Positions 1 to 10,200 of a stretch of DNA of 64,000 bases are shown piece by piece. Under the pieces are notes generated by a model. It was not told the origin of the DNA. It saw nothing but the letters and a program-made list of their open reading frames with translations, and ran no database searches. Every line of letters begins with the position of its first letter. Position 1 is the stretch's first letter. Origin of the DNA: Caldisericia bacterium (GTDB taxonomy: Bacteria; Caldisericota; Caldisericia; B22-G15); contig JASEFN010000001.1 of the NCBI GenBank assembly GCA_030018355.1, forward strand, positions 62,001 through 126,000, written 5' to 3'. The translations under genes were made by a program, and so were the position numbers.

Positions 1-475
1 TTCTTTCAGGAACATAAGATAAATAAAAATCTTTCTCAACTTTTAATCCAGAATAACCTTCAAGAAGGGGTAAAACCAATTTTCTTGTTGTGCCTATTGG
101 AACTGTGCTTCTTAAAATAATAAGAGTATCCTTTTTTAAATTTTTCCCAATATTTTCAATTCCATTAATTAAAAAATCATAATTAATCTCTTTGTTTCTT
201 TTTAAAGGAAGAGGAATTGTTATCATAATAATTTCAGAATTTAATATTGCTTCTTTAAAATCTATTGTTGGAATAAAATTTCCTTTTTTAATTTCATCTA
301 AAACTATCTCATCAATGCTTTTATCATTATAAAATTCAAAAAGTGAAGTTTTTCCAGATTTTATATCTTCAATTCTTTTCTTATTTATATCAACTCCATA
401 TACTTTAAGACCCTTCATACTTAAAATAAGCGAGAGTGGAAGACCAACAGCGCCAAGACCAAAAACAGAAATCAT
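1..475 (-). CDS. Nucleotide-sugar (UDP-glucose/GDP-mannose family) dehydrogenase, 3' part missing
   Basis: This frame is open to the window edge, so only the N-terminal 158 residues are seen. They begin with a Rossmann fold (GLGAVGLP near residues 6-13) and continue to RSTVPIGTT and YVPER, the signatures of UDP-N-acetyl-mannosaminuronate/glucosaminuronate-type dehydrogenases (WecC, TuaD and WbpA relatives). Family members oxidise the C6 hydroxyl of a nucleotide sugar to a uronic acid with two NAD+, using a cysteine that would lie outside the window. The ATG overlaps the stop of the upstream glycosyltransferase as TAATG, so it is the last visible gene of the polysaccharide operon and probably supplies an acidic sugar. 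The exact substrate cannot be told. Confidence 0.9.
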   Translation of the reverse strand, partial: MISVFGLGAVGLPLSLILSMKGLKVYGVDINKKRIEDIKSGKTSLFEFYNDKSIDEIVLDEIKKGNFIPTIDFKEAILNSEIIMITIPLPLKRNKEINYDFLINGIENIGKNLKKDTLIILRSTVPIGTTRKLVLPLLEGYSGLKVEKDFYLSYVPER

Positions 476-1758
476 TAAAGAACTCCTCCTTCTTTTAAAG
501 ATTCTATAAAAATTTTTGATAAGTTTTCCATTGAAAATTTATCTATCTCTTCTTTATTATATTTAACTTCAACTCCATTTAAATAATCTAAATAGATTTT
601 TTTCAAAGTCTCCTTTATTTTATCAACATCATCGGGTTCAACAATATCTTTTACGCCACATCTTGATAAAATATCTTTACACTCTCCATCTGGTACAAGT
701 GCAATTATTCTTCTTCCACTACCTAAATATTCAAAAGTTTTTTGTGGAACAGTTACCTCACCGCCTCTTCCAAGGAATAAGAAAAGTAGGCTTGATCCAA
801 GAATATAACTTATTGCATCTTTATGTGGAAGAAACCCAGAAATTTTAACAAAATCACTTAAATTCATCTCATCTACAATTTTTTTAACATTCTCTTCAAA
901 TGGCGAAAGTATATAAACTTTTGCATCTTTTTTAAATTTTTCATTTTCATTGATTAGAAGTTGAAATGCTTTTAAAAAGAAAACTGGAGTTTGCAAAGAG
1001 TAAAAACTTCCAATGTAAGAGATTGAAAAACCATCTAATTTTTTACTTTCAACTTCAAAATCTTTTTTATCAAACCCTCCATAAACAATTTTTATCTTAT
1101 TTTCATTTAGAAATGCAAACTCTTTGAGTAAAACTTTCTTAAATGATTCTGTTACAACAACTATTAAATCACACTCTTTCAAACATTTTTCTTCAACTTT
1201 TCTATTTTTAATTTTTGATGATAGAGAATATTCTATAAATGGATTCTCAGACCAAAGATCTCTTAGATCCATAACCCATTTAATATTTATTCTTTTCTTT
1301 AAATTTAAACCAATAAGATGAGTTGAGTGTGGAGGACCAGATGTTATAACAATATTAATTTTCTCTTTTTCAATAATTTTCTTTGCTTCTTTAAAAGCAT
1401 CTTTTACCCATTTTATCTTATCATCTGGGATAAATAATTTTAATCTTAACTTTGTTAAAAGAGAACTCTTTAATACTCTATATTTATCCAAGATATCTTT
1501 CTCTTCCTTTTTTTCTCTTTTTAAAACTCTATATAAAAATTTAGGTATAAAAATTCGTGGATCTTTAAATTTAACTCTAATCACCTTTACATCTTCTGGA
1601 ATTCTTGAAGAGTCATCTCTATATTTATATGTTGGATAATCGCTTGTTAAAAGATATTTTTCATAATCTTTTATATATTTTAAAAGTTTTATGACTCTTT
1701 CACCACCACCACTTCCAATTGGGGGAGAAAAAAATGAAACAAAAAGAATTTTTTTCAT
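475..1758 (-). CDS. Glycosyltransferase, GT4-like, 427 aa
   Basis: The protein has the two-domain GT-B look. The N-terminal donor/acceptor half opens with FFSPPIGSGGGERV, typical of exopolysaccharide GT4 enzymes. The C-terminal half carries a PQKTFEYLGSGRRIIAL segment matching the nucleotide-sugar binding region of this fold. Family members transfer a sugar from a nucleotide donor to a lipid-linked glycan on the cytoplasmic face. The start codon lies inside the preceding glycosyltransferase stop, so both are translationally coupled. Donor and linkage cannot be read from sequence. Confidence is high for the fold and low for substrate. Confidence 0.85.
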   Translation of the reverse strand: MKKILFVSFFSPPIGSGGGERVIKLLKYIKDYEKYLLTSDYPTYKYRDDSSRIPEDVKVIRVKFKDPRIFIPKFLYRVLKREKKEEKDILDKYRVLKSSLLTKLRLKLFIPDDKIKWVKDAFKEAKKIIEKEKINIVITSGPPHSTHLIGLNLKKRINIKWVMDLRDLWSENPFIEYSLSSKIKNRKVEEKCLKECDLIVVVTESFKKVLLKEFAFLNENKIKIVYGGFDKKDFEVESKKLDGFSISYIGSFYSLQTPVFFLKAFQLLINENEKFKKDAKVYILSPFEENVKKIVDEMNLSDFVKISGFLPHKDAISYILGSSLLFLFLGRGGEVTVPQKTFEYLGSGRRIIALVPDGECKDILSRCGVKDIVEPDDVDKIKETLKKIYLDYLNGVEVKYNKEEIDKFSMENLSKIFIESLKEGGVL

Positions 1759-2825
1759 CTAATAACCTCTTTATAAACATTAAATGTTTTTTCAATCATA
1801 TTTTCTTTTGTAAATTTTTCTGATACCTTTTTTCTATTTCTCTCTCCAAACTCCTTTCTTTTATCTTCATCTAAAAAATATAATATCTTTCCAACAAAAT
1901 CCTCTTTATTCAACTTTTTTATTATAAATCCATTTATTCCATCTTCAACAATATCTCTTACACCTAAGGAGTCAAAAGTGATAACTGGAAGAGAAGATGA
2001 CATTGCCTCAAGAGTCACGATTGAAAAACCCTCTTTAATTGATGGAAGAACAAATACATCAAAAATTCCATAAATTTTTCTCACATCACTTCTAAATCCA
2101 AGCAAAAGAACATTTTTAGATAAATTTAACTTTTCGATTCTCCTTTCAACATCTTTTCTTAAAGAACCATCTCCAACAATAATAAGTTTTGCATTTTTAA
2201 TCTCTTTTGAGATCAAAGAAAAGATTTCAATTAAAAAGAGTGGATTTTTTACTCTCTCAAGCCTCATAACAGTTCCAATAACAAAATCACTTTTTTTCAA
2301 ACCAAAATCTTCCTTTTTATAAAAATTATCATTTAATTCTATACCAAGATTAATTAATTTAATTTCTTTTTTATATCCTCTATTTAAAATATATTCTTTT
2401 AATGAATTAGAAGGAACAATTATCAACTCTGCGACTTTAAGAGTAAGATCATCAATTTTTTCAAAAAAGAGACCTTTAATTTTTGTGCTATAATCTTCAT
2501 TCATAAAACTTGTATAAGATGAAATAGATTTTATATTTAATTTTTTAGATATAACTCTTCCATAAAAATTTCCTCTAAAACCATAAGTGTGAATTAGATC
2601 AAGTCTTTCATCTTCTACTACTTTTCCTATTTCTTTAAAATTTAAAATTTCCTTAAATAAGTATTGTCTAAAACCACTCTCCTTTATTTCATTAAAAAGA
2701 ACCCCTTTATAAAAATTAAAAAACACAAATTCAAATTCTTTTCTTAACTCTTTTGCTATAGACATAACTTGATATCTTGACCCCCCTTTTTCACCACCAC
2801 TTATAAAAATTCCAATTTTTTTCAT
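1755..2825 (-). CDS. Glycosyltransferase family 4, 356 aa
   Basis: A standard-length GT4 retaining glycosyltransferase. It has an N-terminal GGEKGGSRYQV glycine-rich loop, a mid-protein GTVMRLERVKNP segment and a C-terminal EGFSIVTLE motif (the EX7E signature) that contacts the donor nucleotide sugar. It overlaps the O-antigen ligase-like gene by ATGA and the next glycosyltransferase by 4 nt, so it belongs to the same polysaccharide operon. The likely role is adding a sugar to the lipid-linked repeat unit before MurJ-type or Wzx-type export. The specific sugar is unknown. Confidence 0.9.
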   Translation of the reverse strand: MKKIGIFISGGEKGGSRYQVMSIAKELRKEFEFVFFNFYKGVLFNEIKESGFRQYLFKEILNFKEIGKVVEDERLDLIHTYGFRGNFYGRVISKKLNIKSISSYTSFMNEDYSTKIKGLFFEKIDDLTLKVAELIIVPSNSLKEYILNRGYKKEIKLINLGIELNDNFYKKEDFGLKKSDFVIGTVMRLERVKNPLFLIEIFSLISKEIKNAKLIIVGDGSLRKDVERRIEKLNLSKNVLLLGFRSDVRKIYGIFDVFVLPSIKEGFSIVTLEAMSSSLPVITFDSLGVRDIVEDGINGFIIKKLNKEDFVGKILYFLDEDKRKEFGERNRKKVSEKFTKENMIEKTFNVYKEVIR

Positions 2826-4117
2826 TCTTTTTTAAATGAAAATAAAATAGAAACTAAACTCCACATTGTCGCACTTAATATTGGAATTTCCCATAGGTTT
2901 TCTGTAATATTGTTTAAGAAAAACGCAACTAAACCTAAAAAAATCCCTAAAGAAATCATCTTTTCTTTTTCATTTTTTAAGTTTATCAAATTTGAAACTC
3001 CTTTTCTTAAAATTGAAAAAATAAGATAAATAAAAGATATAAAACCAACAAATCCTGTTTCAACAAGTGTTTTTAAATAGTAGTTATCAACATAAAGACC
3101 TTCAAACATTCCTAACCTACTTGCAACTGCTCCTCCAAATCCACCTGGACCAACACCAAAAATTGGTTTTAATGAGAAAATCATTATTGCAAGATTCCAT
3201 CTAAAAAGTCTCCCATAAGTTTTTGCTTTTTCAAGATAAATTGGAGATAAAAGATTTAAAAATCTAATTCTAATTTGGGGTATGGAAAATGCAATTATAA
3301 TAAAAAATATTAAAACAAGAAAGTATCTTTTATCTTTATACAAAAGGGTAAAAAGTAAAAATGAAAATATAATTGAGATTTGTGCTGCCCTTGTTAATGT
3401 GAAAAGAAGAGCAAATAAAGATAAACCAAGAACAAAAAGATAATATAATTTTTTAATAAGTTTTTTTTCTGAAAGAAACATTGTAAATATAAGAGGAATT
3501 AAAAGAATCAGATATCCTGCAAAAGCATTTGGTGAACCAAAAATTGAATATGCCCTTGTTGAAATTGTAACCTCAAGATCTTTGTCAACCCAAGACGAAG
3601 GAATTGGAACTCTTGCAATATATTGATAAATTCCATAAAGAGAAAGAAAAAGGAGTGAGATTGATGATAAATTAATGAAAATTTCAACATCCTTTTTATC
3701 ATCTATAAAATTAACTACAATTAAAAAGAAAAGAAACATTTCTAGATAACTTCTTATTCCATCGAAAGCAATTCTTGTATCAATTTTTGTAAAATAAGAG
3801 GATAAAAGAAGAACAAAAAGAAAAACAAATACTGGATAAATAATTTCTGTGAATTTTATCTTTTGAGTTTTGGATCTTAGTAAAAAAATTAAAATTAAAA
3901 GAAAAATGAAGGCTTCATCCCATATAGATGAAAATGGGGGAAAAGAGTTTCTTATAAAAAAATCAAGTAGAGGATAGAAAGGAATTAAATAAAATAAAAA
4001 TTTATATGGAAAATAGTAAAAAAGAAGTGGTAGCGAAAAAACAAATCCAAATTGAGGTTTAATTAAAAAAGAAATAACTGTTAAAAAGGTGAAAAAAATT
4101 GTTCCTATTTCAATCAT
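2822..4117 (-). CDS. O-antigen ligase / Wzy-like polysaccharide membrane protein, 431 aa
   Basis: A polytopic membrane protein with about ten hydrophobic segments and a large hydrophilic loop in the second half holding the RLFRWNLAIMIFSLKPIFGVGPGGFG stretch (split here for clarity: RLFRWNLAI, then PIFGVGPGGFG), typical of the Wzy_C/O-antigen ligase family. These proteins join or polymerise undecaprenyl-linked glycans outside the membrane. I chose the ATG at 4117 because a GGCGG Shine-Dalgarno-like stretch lies 5 nt before it and a membrane segment starts at once. A TTG four codons earlier would also be in frame. It overlaps the small membrane gene upstream by 8 nt. Confidence 0.85.
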   Translation of the reverse strand: MIEIGTIFFTFLTVISFLIKPQFGFVFSLPLLFYYFPYKFLFYLIPFYPLLDFFIRNSFPPFSSIWDEAFIFLLILIFLLRSKTQKIKFTEIIYPVFVFLFVLLLSSYFTKIDTRIAFDGIRSYLEMFLFFLIVVNFIDDKKDVEIFINLSSISLLFLSLYGIYQYIARVPIPSSWVDKDLEVTISTRAYSIFGSPNAFAGYLILLIPLIFTMFLSEKKLIKKLYYLFVLGLSLFALLFTLTRAAQISIIFSFLLFTLLYKDKRYFLVLIFFIIIAFSIPQIRIRFLNLLSPIYLEKAKTYGRLFRWNLAIMIFSLKPIFGVGPGGFGGAVASRLGMFEGLYVDNYYLKTLVETGFVGFISFIYLIFSILRKGVSNLINLKNEKEKMISLGIFLGLVAFFLNNITENLWEIPILSATMWSLVSILFSFKKE

Positions 4118-4520
4118 TCTTGCCGCCAAATAATCTAAAGATAAAAGAGTTCTTTATTAAATCTTCATTTATAAAAATAGAAATAAAAATAAAATACAAA
4201 AGAAAAAGAAGTAAAAGTTTTATCATAAAAGATTGAATCTTTAAAATATATGGAATAGATAAGATTATAAAAAATATTAAAACACTTTTATAATTACCAT
4301 TATATTTAATTTTAAAAATATTTAAATTTAAAGAGAGATCTTCGTCTTCTTTTTTTAAAATTTTAAATATAAAACTTTCATAATAAAAATCCTTAATTAA
4401 ATTAAATACCTTTGATATAAAACTTTCACTGTATAACTCTCCTAAAAGTGTCAAAAATTTATTGATAAAACTCTCATCTATTAAATTTCTTAAATTTTCA
4501 TTAATCTTTAAGGTATTCAT
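4110..4520 (-). CDS. Small membrane protein with N-terminal ESFI repeats, 136 aa
   Basis: I do not recognise this family. The N-terminal half carries a degenerate repeat of about 17 residues: DESFINKF, SESFISKV and YESFIFKI, with a last NSFIFRL near the C-terminus. The second half has two hydrophobic segments. The start overlaps the last 20 nt of the LCP gene and the stop overlaps the next start, so translation is coupled within the polysaccharide operon. The repeat register suggests amphipathic helices lying on the membrane. It could be an assembly scaffold for the polymerase/ligase pair, which is inference from position only. No Shine-Dalgarno is clear. Confidence 0.65.
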   Translation of the reverse strand: MNTLKINENLRNLIDESFINKFLTLLGELYSESFISKVFNLIKDFYYESFIFKILKKEDEDLSLNLNIFKIKYNGNYKSVLIFFIILSIPYILKIQSFMIKLLLLFLLYFIFISIFINEDLIKNSFIFRLFGGKND

Positions 4521-5400
4521 CTACTATATTTTTTATTTTATCATAGTCTAAAATATAATATGAAAGACCGTTTTTCCAATCAATAGTTCCTGGAAGAGTA
4601 AAAGATATCATGTCTTCTTCCTTAATATTTTTAACAATAAGACCCAATTTTATTATTTGAGTTGGCTCAAGATTCGTTTTAACCCAATTTTTAAGTTCTA
4701 GTAAAGCCTTTTGAAGTCTTAAAGTATTTGAAAGTCCAAGTGCTTGTTTTATTAGTGCCTTTATAAATTTCTGTTGTCTCTCCATTCTTCCAATATCTCC
4801 AGTTTCATCCATTCTGAATCTAACATATTCAAGTGCTTTCTCGCCATTTAAATGTTGCAACCCCTTTTTAAGATGAATTTTTACATCTCCAAGATAAGAT
4901 TCATAATCCATATCTTTTTCTACATCAATTGTTATGCCACCAATTAAATCTATCATTTTTACAAACCCTTCAAAGTTAACTTCAACATAATATGGAATTT
5001 CTATACTTAAAATAGATTCTACTGTTTTAATTAAAAGTGGAACTCCTCCATAAGAGTGAGCATGAGCCAATTTTTCATCTCCTTCATAACCTGGAAGTGT
5101 AACAAGAGAATCTCTTGGAAGAGAAATAAGAACTAACTTTTTATTGACTGGATCAATAGATAAAAGTAAATTAGTATCAGATCTTGACATCTCATCTTCA
5201 TATCTTTGATCTATTCCAACAAGCAAAATATTAATTTTTTTACTCCAATCAATTTCTTTTGGAGGAACTATATTTTCATCATTTTCATCAACCTTTGGAT
5301 TTATTGAAGATAAAATGTAATATGTGTAACCAATAAATGACACAATTAAAACAATTAAAACTATTAAAATAATAGTTAATATCTTTTTAACTTTTTTCAT
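4501..5400 (-). CDS. LytR-CpsA-Psr (LCP) family glycopolymer ligase, 299 aa
   Basis: A single N-terminal membrane anchor (about residues 7-27) precedes one extracytoplasmic LCP domain. Family motifs are present: RSDTNLLLSIDP, LPRDSLV, the GGITIDVE stretch and the basic EYVRFRMDETGDIGRMERQQ block, whose arginines bind the pyrophosphate of polyprenyl-linked glycans. LCP enzymes move such glycans from the lipid carrier onto peptidoglycan or a protein. Length is normal for a minimal LCP enzyme. AGAGGTGG lies 5 nt before the ATG. The gene overlaps MurJ by 14 nt and the small membrane gene by 20 nt. Confidence 0.92.
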   Translation of the reverse strand: MKKVKKILTIILIVLIVLIVSFIGYTYYILSSINPKVDENDENIVPPKEIDWSKKINILLVGIDQRYEDEMSRSDTNLLLSIDPVNKKLVLISLPRDSLVTLPGYEGDEKLAHAHSYGGVPLLIKTVESILSIEIPYYVEVNFEGFVKMIDLIGGITIDVEKDMDYESYLGDVKIHLKKGLQHLNGEKALEYVRFRMDETGDIGRMERQQKFIKALIKQALGLSNTLRLQKALLELKNWVKTNLEPTQIIKLGLIVKNIKEEDMISFTLPGTIDWKNGLSYYILDYDKIKNIVDEYLKD

Positions 5401-6946
5401 CTATTCCACCTCTAATTCTATCAAGTTCTAACTTTAAACTTTTATAATCTTTAAAATATAATACTGAAAAATATATTAAAAGTGTTACAAAAATCACTAT
5501 TCCAACTTGCATAAGTTGTCCATATTTTGAAATTGTATAACCATTTTTATCTAAATAGTTTGATATTAAAAGGGAAATTAAAGTTGCTATTAGAGAGTAT
5601 GCTGAAATTTTTATAAAATTTATTAAAAACTCTTTTAAACTTAATGTTTTAAGTTTTTTAAATAAAATTCCAAATAAAAGAATAAATTGAAATATGCTTG
5701 CAAGAGATGCTCCAAGCGGAATTCCTGAAAGACCAATTATTTTTGAGTTTAATAAATATAAAGAAATCTGTATAATAATTGTTATGATGCTTATTATAAC
5801 TGGTGTTATTGTGTCTTTAAATGAATAATAAACTCTTACAAGAAGCGATGTCATACCCCAAAATGGTAGACCTATTGAATAAAAAATAAGAAGAGATGAA
5901 ACAACTTTTGTTGCGTTTTCAGTAAACATGCCTTGTTCAAAAAGAAGTCTTATAATAGGATATGAAAATAAAATTAAACCAACTGATGATGGAATCATAA
6001 GATAAAGAATAAATTTTAAACCAAATTGTATTGTTTTTGAAAGTCTCTCGAACTCTTTTTTTGACACAAGTTGAGAAAGTGTTGGAAAGATTATTAATGA
6101 TACAACGAAAGCAAAAATTCCAAGAGGAAGTTGAGATACTTTAAAAGCATAATCAAGCGAAGATATTGCTCCTTCGCCAAAATATGAACCAATTGATTTT
6201 TCAAAAATTGGAGTTATATATCCAAAAGTTGAATTTATTAAAATTGGAACTGCAAGAATTCCAATTTTTCTTACATATTGATTCTTTAGATTAAATATTA
6301 ATTTATATTTCCAACCCTTTTTTATAACAAAAGGAACTTGTATTAAAAGTTGGAGTATTGCACCAATTATAGCACCATAAATAATTGCATATGGACCATA
6401 AAATTTAGTTAAAAAAATAAGAGATGCAACTATTGAAATATTATAAAGGACACCGCCTATTCCAGGAATTATAAAAGATTCATAAGTGTTGTGAAATCCA
6501 CTAAAAAGTGATGCCCATGCAAGAATTAACATTTGAGGTATAAGATATAAAAATAAAGAATTTGCTAAAGTTTTCATTTCTTCACTTGCATGTGGTGCCA
6601 TTAGATGAATTAGCTCTTTTGAAAAAATAAAAAATAAAAATGATAAAATAACAAAAATAATTCCAATAACATTAAACAAGATATTGAAAGTTTCCCACAT
6701 ATCTTTTTCTTTTTTCTCAATAAGAAAATCTGTAAAAACAGGAATGAATATTGCAGACAAAAGTCCTGCCACAAGAAGGTGAGAGATTGTTAAAGGAATG
6801 TATGTTGAAATTTTAATTGCATCAGATTGAAAGGTTGTACCAAAAAAATAAGCAATAACTTCTTCTCTTATAAAGCCTAAAATTCTTGTAATTAGGGTGA
6901 TAAGAATCATTATGAAACTAATTGAAATTAACCTTTTACCTCTCAA
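5387..6946 (-). CDS. murJ: MurJ/MviN-family lipid flippase, 519 aa
   Basis: A MOP-superfamily flippase with about 14 membrane segments and the usual length of 500-520 residues. The N-terminus shows ITLITRILGFIREEVIAYFFG, a well-conserved MurJ start. A central APHASEEM region follows the fourth helix, as in MviN proteins. MurJ flips lipid II, and paralogues flip other polyprenyl-linked glycans. Its place at the head of a glycan operon leaves open whether this copy serves peptidoglycan or the operon's own polymer. The start is TTG, preceded by GGAGG at a suitable distance, with no ATG nearby. Confidence 0.9.
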   Translation of the reverse strand: MRGKRLISISFIMILITLITRILGFIREEVIAYFFGTTFQSDAIKISTYIPLTISHLLVAGLLSAIFIPVFTDFLIEKKEKDMWETFNILFNVIGIIFVILSFLFFIFSKELIHLMAPHASEEMKTLANSLFLYLIPQMLILAWASLFSGFHNTYESFIIPGIGGVLYNISIVASLIFLTKFYGPYAIIYGAIIGAILQLLIQVPFVIKKGWKYKLIFNLKNQYVRKIGILAVPILINSTFGYITPIFEKSIGSYFGEGAISSLDYAFKVSQLPLGIFAFVVSLIIFPTLSQLVSKKEFERLSKTIQFGLKFILYLMIPSSVGLILFSYPIIRLLFEQGMFTENATKVVSSLLIFYSIGLPFWGMTSLLVRVYYSFKDTITPVIISIITIIIQISLYLLNSKIIGLSGIPLGASLASIFQFILLFGILFKKLKTLSLKEFLINFIKISAYSLIATLISLLISNYLDKNGYTISKYGQLMQVGIVIFVTLLIYFSVLYFKDYKSLKLELDRIRGGIDEKS

Positions 6947-7259
6947 AAGTGACTTCCTCCAAAAATTTTTGGATAAAAATAATCAATATCTTTTTCTCTC
7001 TATTCATCACTCATAAAATTTTATTCAATTTCTCCCCCTTTGTCAAATAATATAAAAACCTAATATAAATTATTTAATATTCTATAACACTAAAAGATAA
7101 AACGAGCATCTATTAATTACAAATCAGAATCACAAATCAGATGACACAATATATGATAGATTATTTTAAATTTTCAAATATGTTATGGATTTATATATTT
7201 GCTTGACAAATTTTAAAAATTTTATTAAAATATTTAAAATAAAACATTGGAGGTATAAA
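6947..7259. other. Divergent intergenic region, 313 nt
   Basis: No gene is seen between murJ and the large surface protein. The region holds the murJ ribosome-binding site at its left end and a clear plus-strand promoter and ribosome-binding site at its right end. A 10-bp direct repeat ACAAATCAGA lies at 7119-7128 and 7132-7141, a possible regulator site. The rest is featureless A+T-rich sequence. Confidence 0.6.
7203..7231 (+). promoter_or_regulatory. Sigma-70-type promoter for the large surface protein
   Basis: TTGACA at 7203-7208 and TAAAAT at 7226-7231 are separated by 17 nt, close to the bacterial vegetative consensus. Transcription would start near 7238, giving a leader of about 22 nt with GGAGG at 7249-7253. 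This rules out the longer reading frame from 7185, which would lie upstream of the transcript. Confidence 0.8.
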
Positions 7260-10200
7260 ATGAATAAAAAATTAATTTTTGTTTTGATATTATTAATAAT
7301 TTTAATAACTTTTAATTTTTATTTTATTAATGCAGAAAATACTAAAAATTCTGTTATTGCAAAAAAAAATGATAATATAGAATATATTATATTACGACCT
7401 CCATGGGATTTTACGAAATATTATTTACATCCCTCAACATATGATAACCATAAAGAAGGTACTAAGGACAAAGCAGTTGATTTTTATTTTAAGCCTGATT
7501 ATAATAAACCAAATATATATATATATGAAAGAGAGGGTGAGTCAGGTATTGAAGTTTTATCTTCAAATAAAGGTAAAGTTTATATTAATTTATATGTACA
7601 ATTTACAAAAAATGAAAACGAATATCAAGGAGGAAAATGGGATGATATTCAAATAATTAAACAAAACGATAATTTATTAAGTATTAATAAGTTTCCAGAG
7701 GGTTCATTTAAATTTAAAAAAGATAATAAAATTTATTATATAGATATGGAATTATTTGTTGAAGATGAAAGTTCAAACCTTAGAACTTATTATGTTCATT
7801 TAAAAATAGATCCCAAGTTTTTTGAGTATATTAAAGAAAAAATAAAATCAAAAATAATAGAATGTTTTATAAATAATGGGAAATTTAGTAATTTACAAAA
7901 TTATATTAAAATTTATACAGAGAAAGATATAAATAGTGGTGAAATTTTAGGTACTATTGACAAGTTTGGTAATGCAGATAAGCCTCATTTACATTTTGAA
8001 GTTTGGACAAAGACAGATAATTATTCTATTTCTGCTATTTCTTTAAATAAAATAAAATTTAAATATACTGATCAATATTATGAAAAAATTTTTGAAAATG
8101 AAGAAAAAAAAACTATTAATAATAAAAATTATTATTTTTATCCTTCTATGCCTCGTAAATATCAATTATTTATATCCTCAAATTTTACAAGCCAAATTAA
8201 AGGTTATCCATTAACTATAACTGCAAAAGTTGTTGATTTTAAAAATCAAGGTATCCCAAATGTAAAAATATATTGTGATGATCCAATTATGCAACAATGT
8301 GGTATTTTTGGAATAACGAATATAGATGGAACTATTACTAAAACATATATTACTTCTATTATTGAACCAGGTATATATACTTTTAAATTTTATTCGAATA
8401 TTACTAATGAAATTTTTTATACAATTAATATTAAAAATTATTATTCTTTATATAATACTAATAATACAAAAATTTGCAATTCTAATGATAATGAAATAAT
8501 TTTACCCAATATAAAAATTACTTTAGGATCTTATTCAAATTTGACTGAAGATAATATTATTTATAGCAAAAAATGTGGTAGTGTACCAAGACCTAATTCT
8601 AATCAAATGAGAGATTCTTTATTTACTAATATATTACCCTTTTTAGATGATTGGATGAAAAATTTTAATAAAAATCCAGCAAATAATGTTGCAGTTGCAC
8701 TTGCTATTACTGCTTGTGTCTCAGAACCTGTAAGTATACCAATATCTTGTCCTGCTGCTGTTATAATGGCTATAAAAGCAGGTATAAAAAATACAATAAT
8801 TACTTATGGAAATAGAATTATAGATAATTCAAATCTTTCTAATGAAGAAAAAAATAATATTAAATTATTTTTATCAACTCAAACAACATTACTTTCTCTT
8901 ATAACTCTTGATCCCGATTCTGTAATAGCACCTTTAGGTGTAATAGGTTCAAGTTGGTCTGCAGTTCAATCAATTGTTGAATATAAGAAAGATGATTTTG
9001 GTAAAATTATATCTTTAATATTAATTGGTATTACTAAAAATGATGGACCGCCCAATTCAGTTATTGGTATAAGAGCAATATCAACTACTTCAAATATATC
9101 AACTCAAATAACAACGCTCTCCAATAATACCCCTATACCTAATTTATCTGATAGTAAAGATGGTAAGAAATATTTTAAAATTACTGTTCCATCAGGTTCA
9201 TCTAAACTTGTAATAAAAACATCAGGTGGCTCAGGGGATGTAGATCTTTATGTTAAATATGGTTCAATTCCTGATTTAAATAATTATGATAAAAGACCAT
9301 ATTTAAATGGGAATGATGAATTGGTTGAAATAAACAATCCTCAGTTAGGCGATTGGTATATAATGCTTCATGGTTATAAAGCGTACTCTGGGGTAACACT
9401 TGTGGCTTATTATTCTTCTACTACTAATTATGGTATTATGTCAGTATCACCACCATCTTGGTCACCAACGGTTAATTCTGGAACTTCAACTTATCAAACA
9501 TTTAATGTATCAGCATCCAATGGAAATTTAGTAAAAGTTACTATTGAGAAAATAGAAGGTCCTAACTGGTTAACAATATCAAATGTAGATCTTGGAGACA
9601 TTATAAGTGGCACAAATAAAACATTTAATTTAATAATCTCACCACCTATAGGTTTGAGTGGAAATTATCGGTATAAAGTTGGAGTAAAATGTTTGTATGG
9701 AACACCAACAAATATTGATATAACTGGAAATATAAATGTAGTATCTCAAAATCAAATACAAATAACAACGCTCTCCAATAATACCCCTATACCTAATTTA
9801 TCTGATAGTAAAGATGGTAAGAAATATTTTAAAATTACTGTTCCATCAGGTTCATCTAAACTTGTAATAAAAACATCAGGTGGCTCAGGGGATGTAGATC
9901 TTTATGTTAAATATGGTTCAATTCCTGATTTAAATAATTATGATAAAAGACCATATTTAAATGGGAATGATGAATTGGTTGAAATAAACAATCCTCAGTT
10001 AGGCGATTGGTATATAATGCTTCATGGTTATAAAGCGTACTCTGGGGTAACACTTGTGGCTTATTATTCTTCTACTACTAATGTGACACTTGGACAGGTT
10101 CAATTATTAAGCCCTGCAAATGGAGTAACGCTACCACCTGGTAATATAACTTTTAAATGGAGTTCAGTTAATAATGCAACAAAATATGAATTTATACTAT

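Noticed and set aside
7119-7141. ACAAATCAGA direct repeat as a mobile-element scar or CRISPR fragment
   Set aside because: Only two short copies 3 nt apart and no associated gene; left as a note in the intergenic entry.
7185-7259. 25-codon upstream extension of the large surface protein
   Set aside because: It would lie across and upstream of the predicted promoter and lacks a ribosome-binding site; ATG 7260 has GGAGG and a signal peptide.
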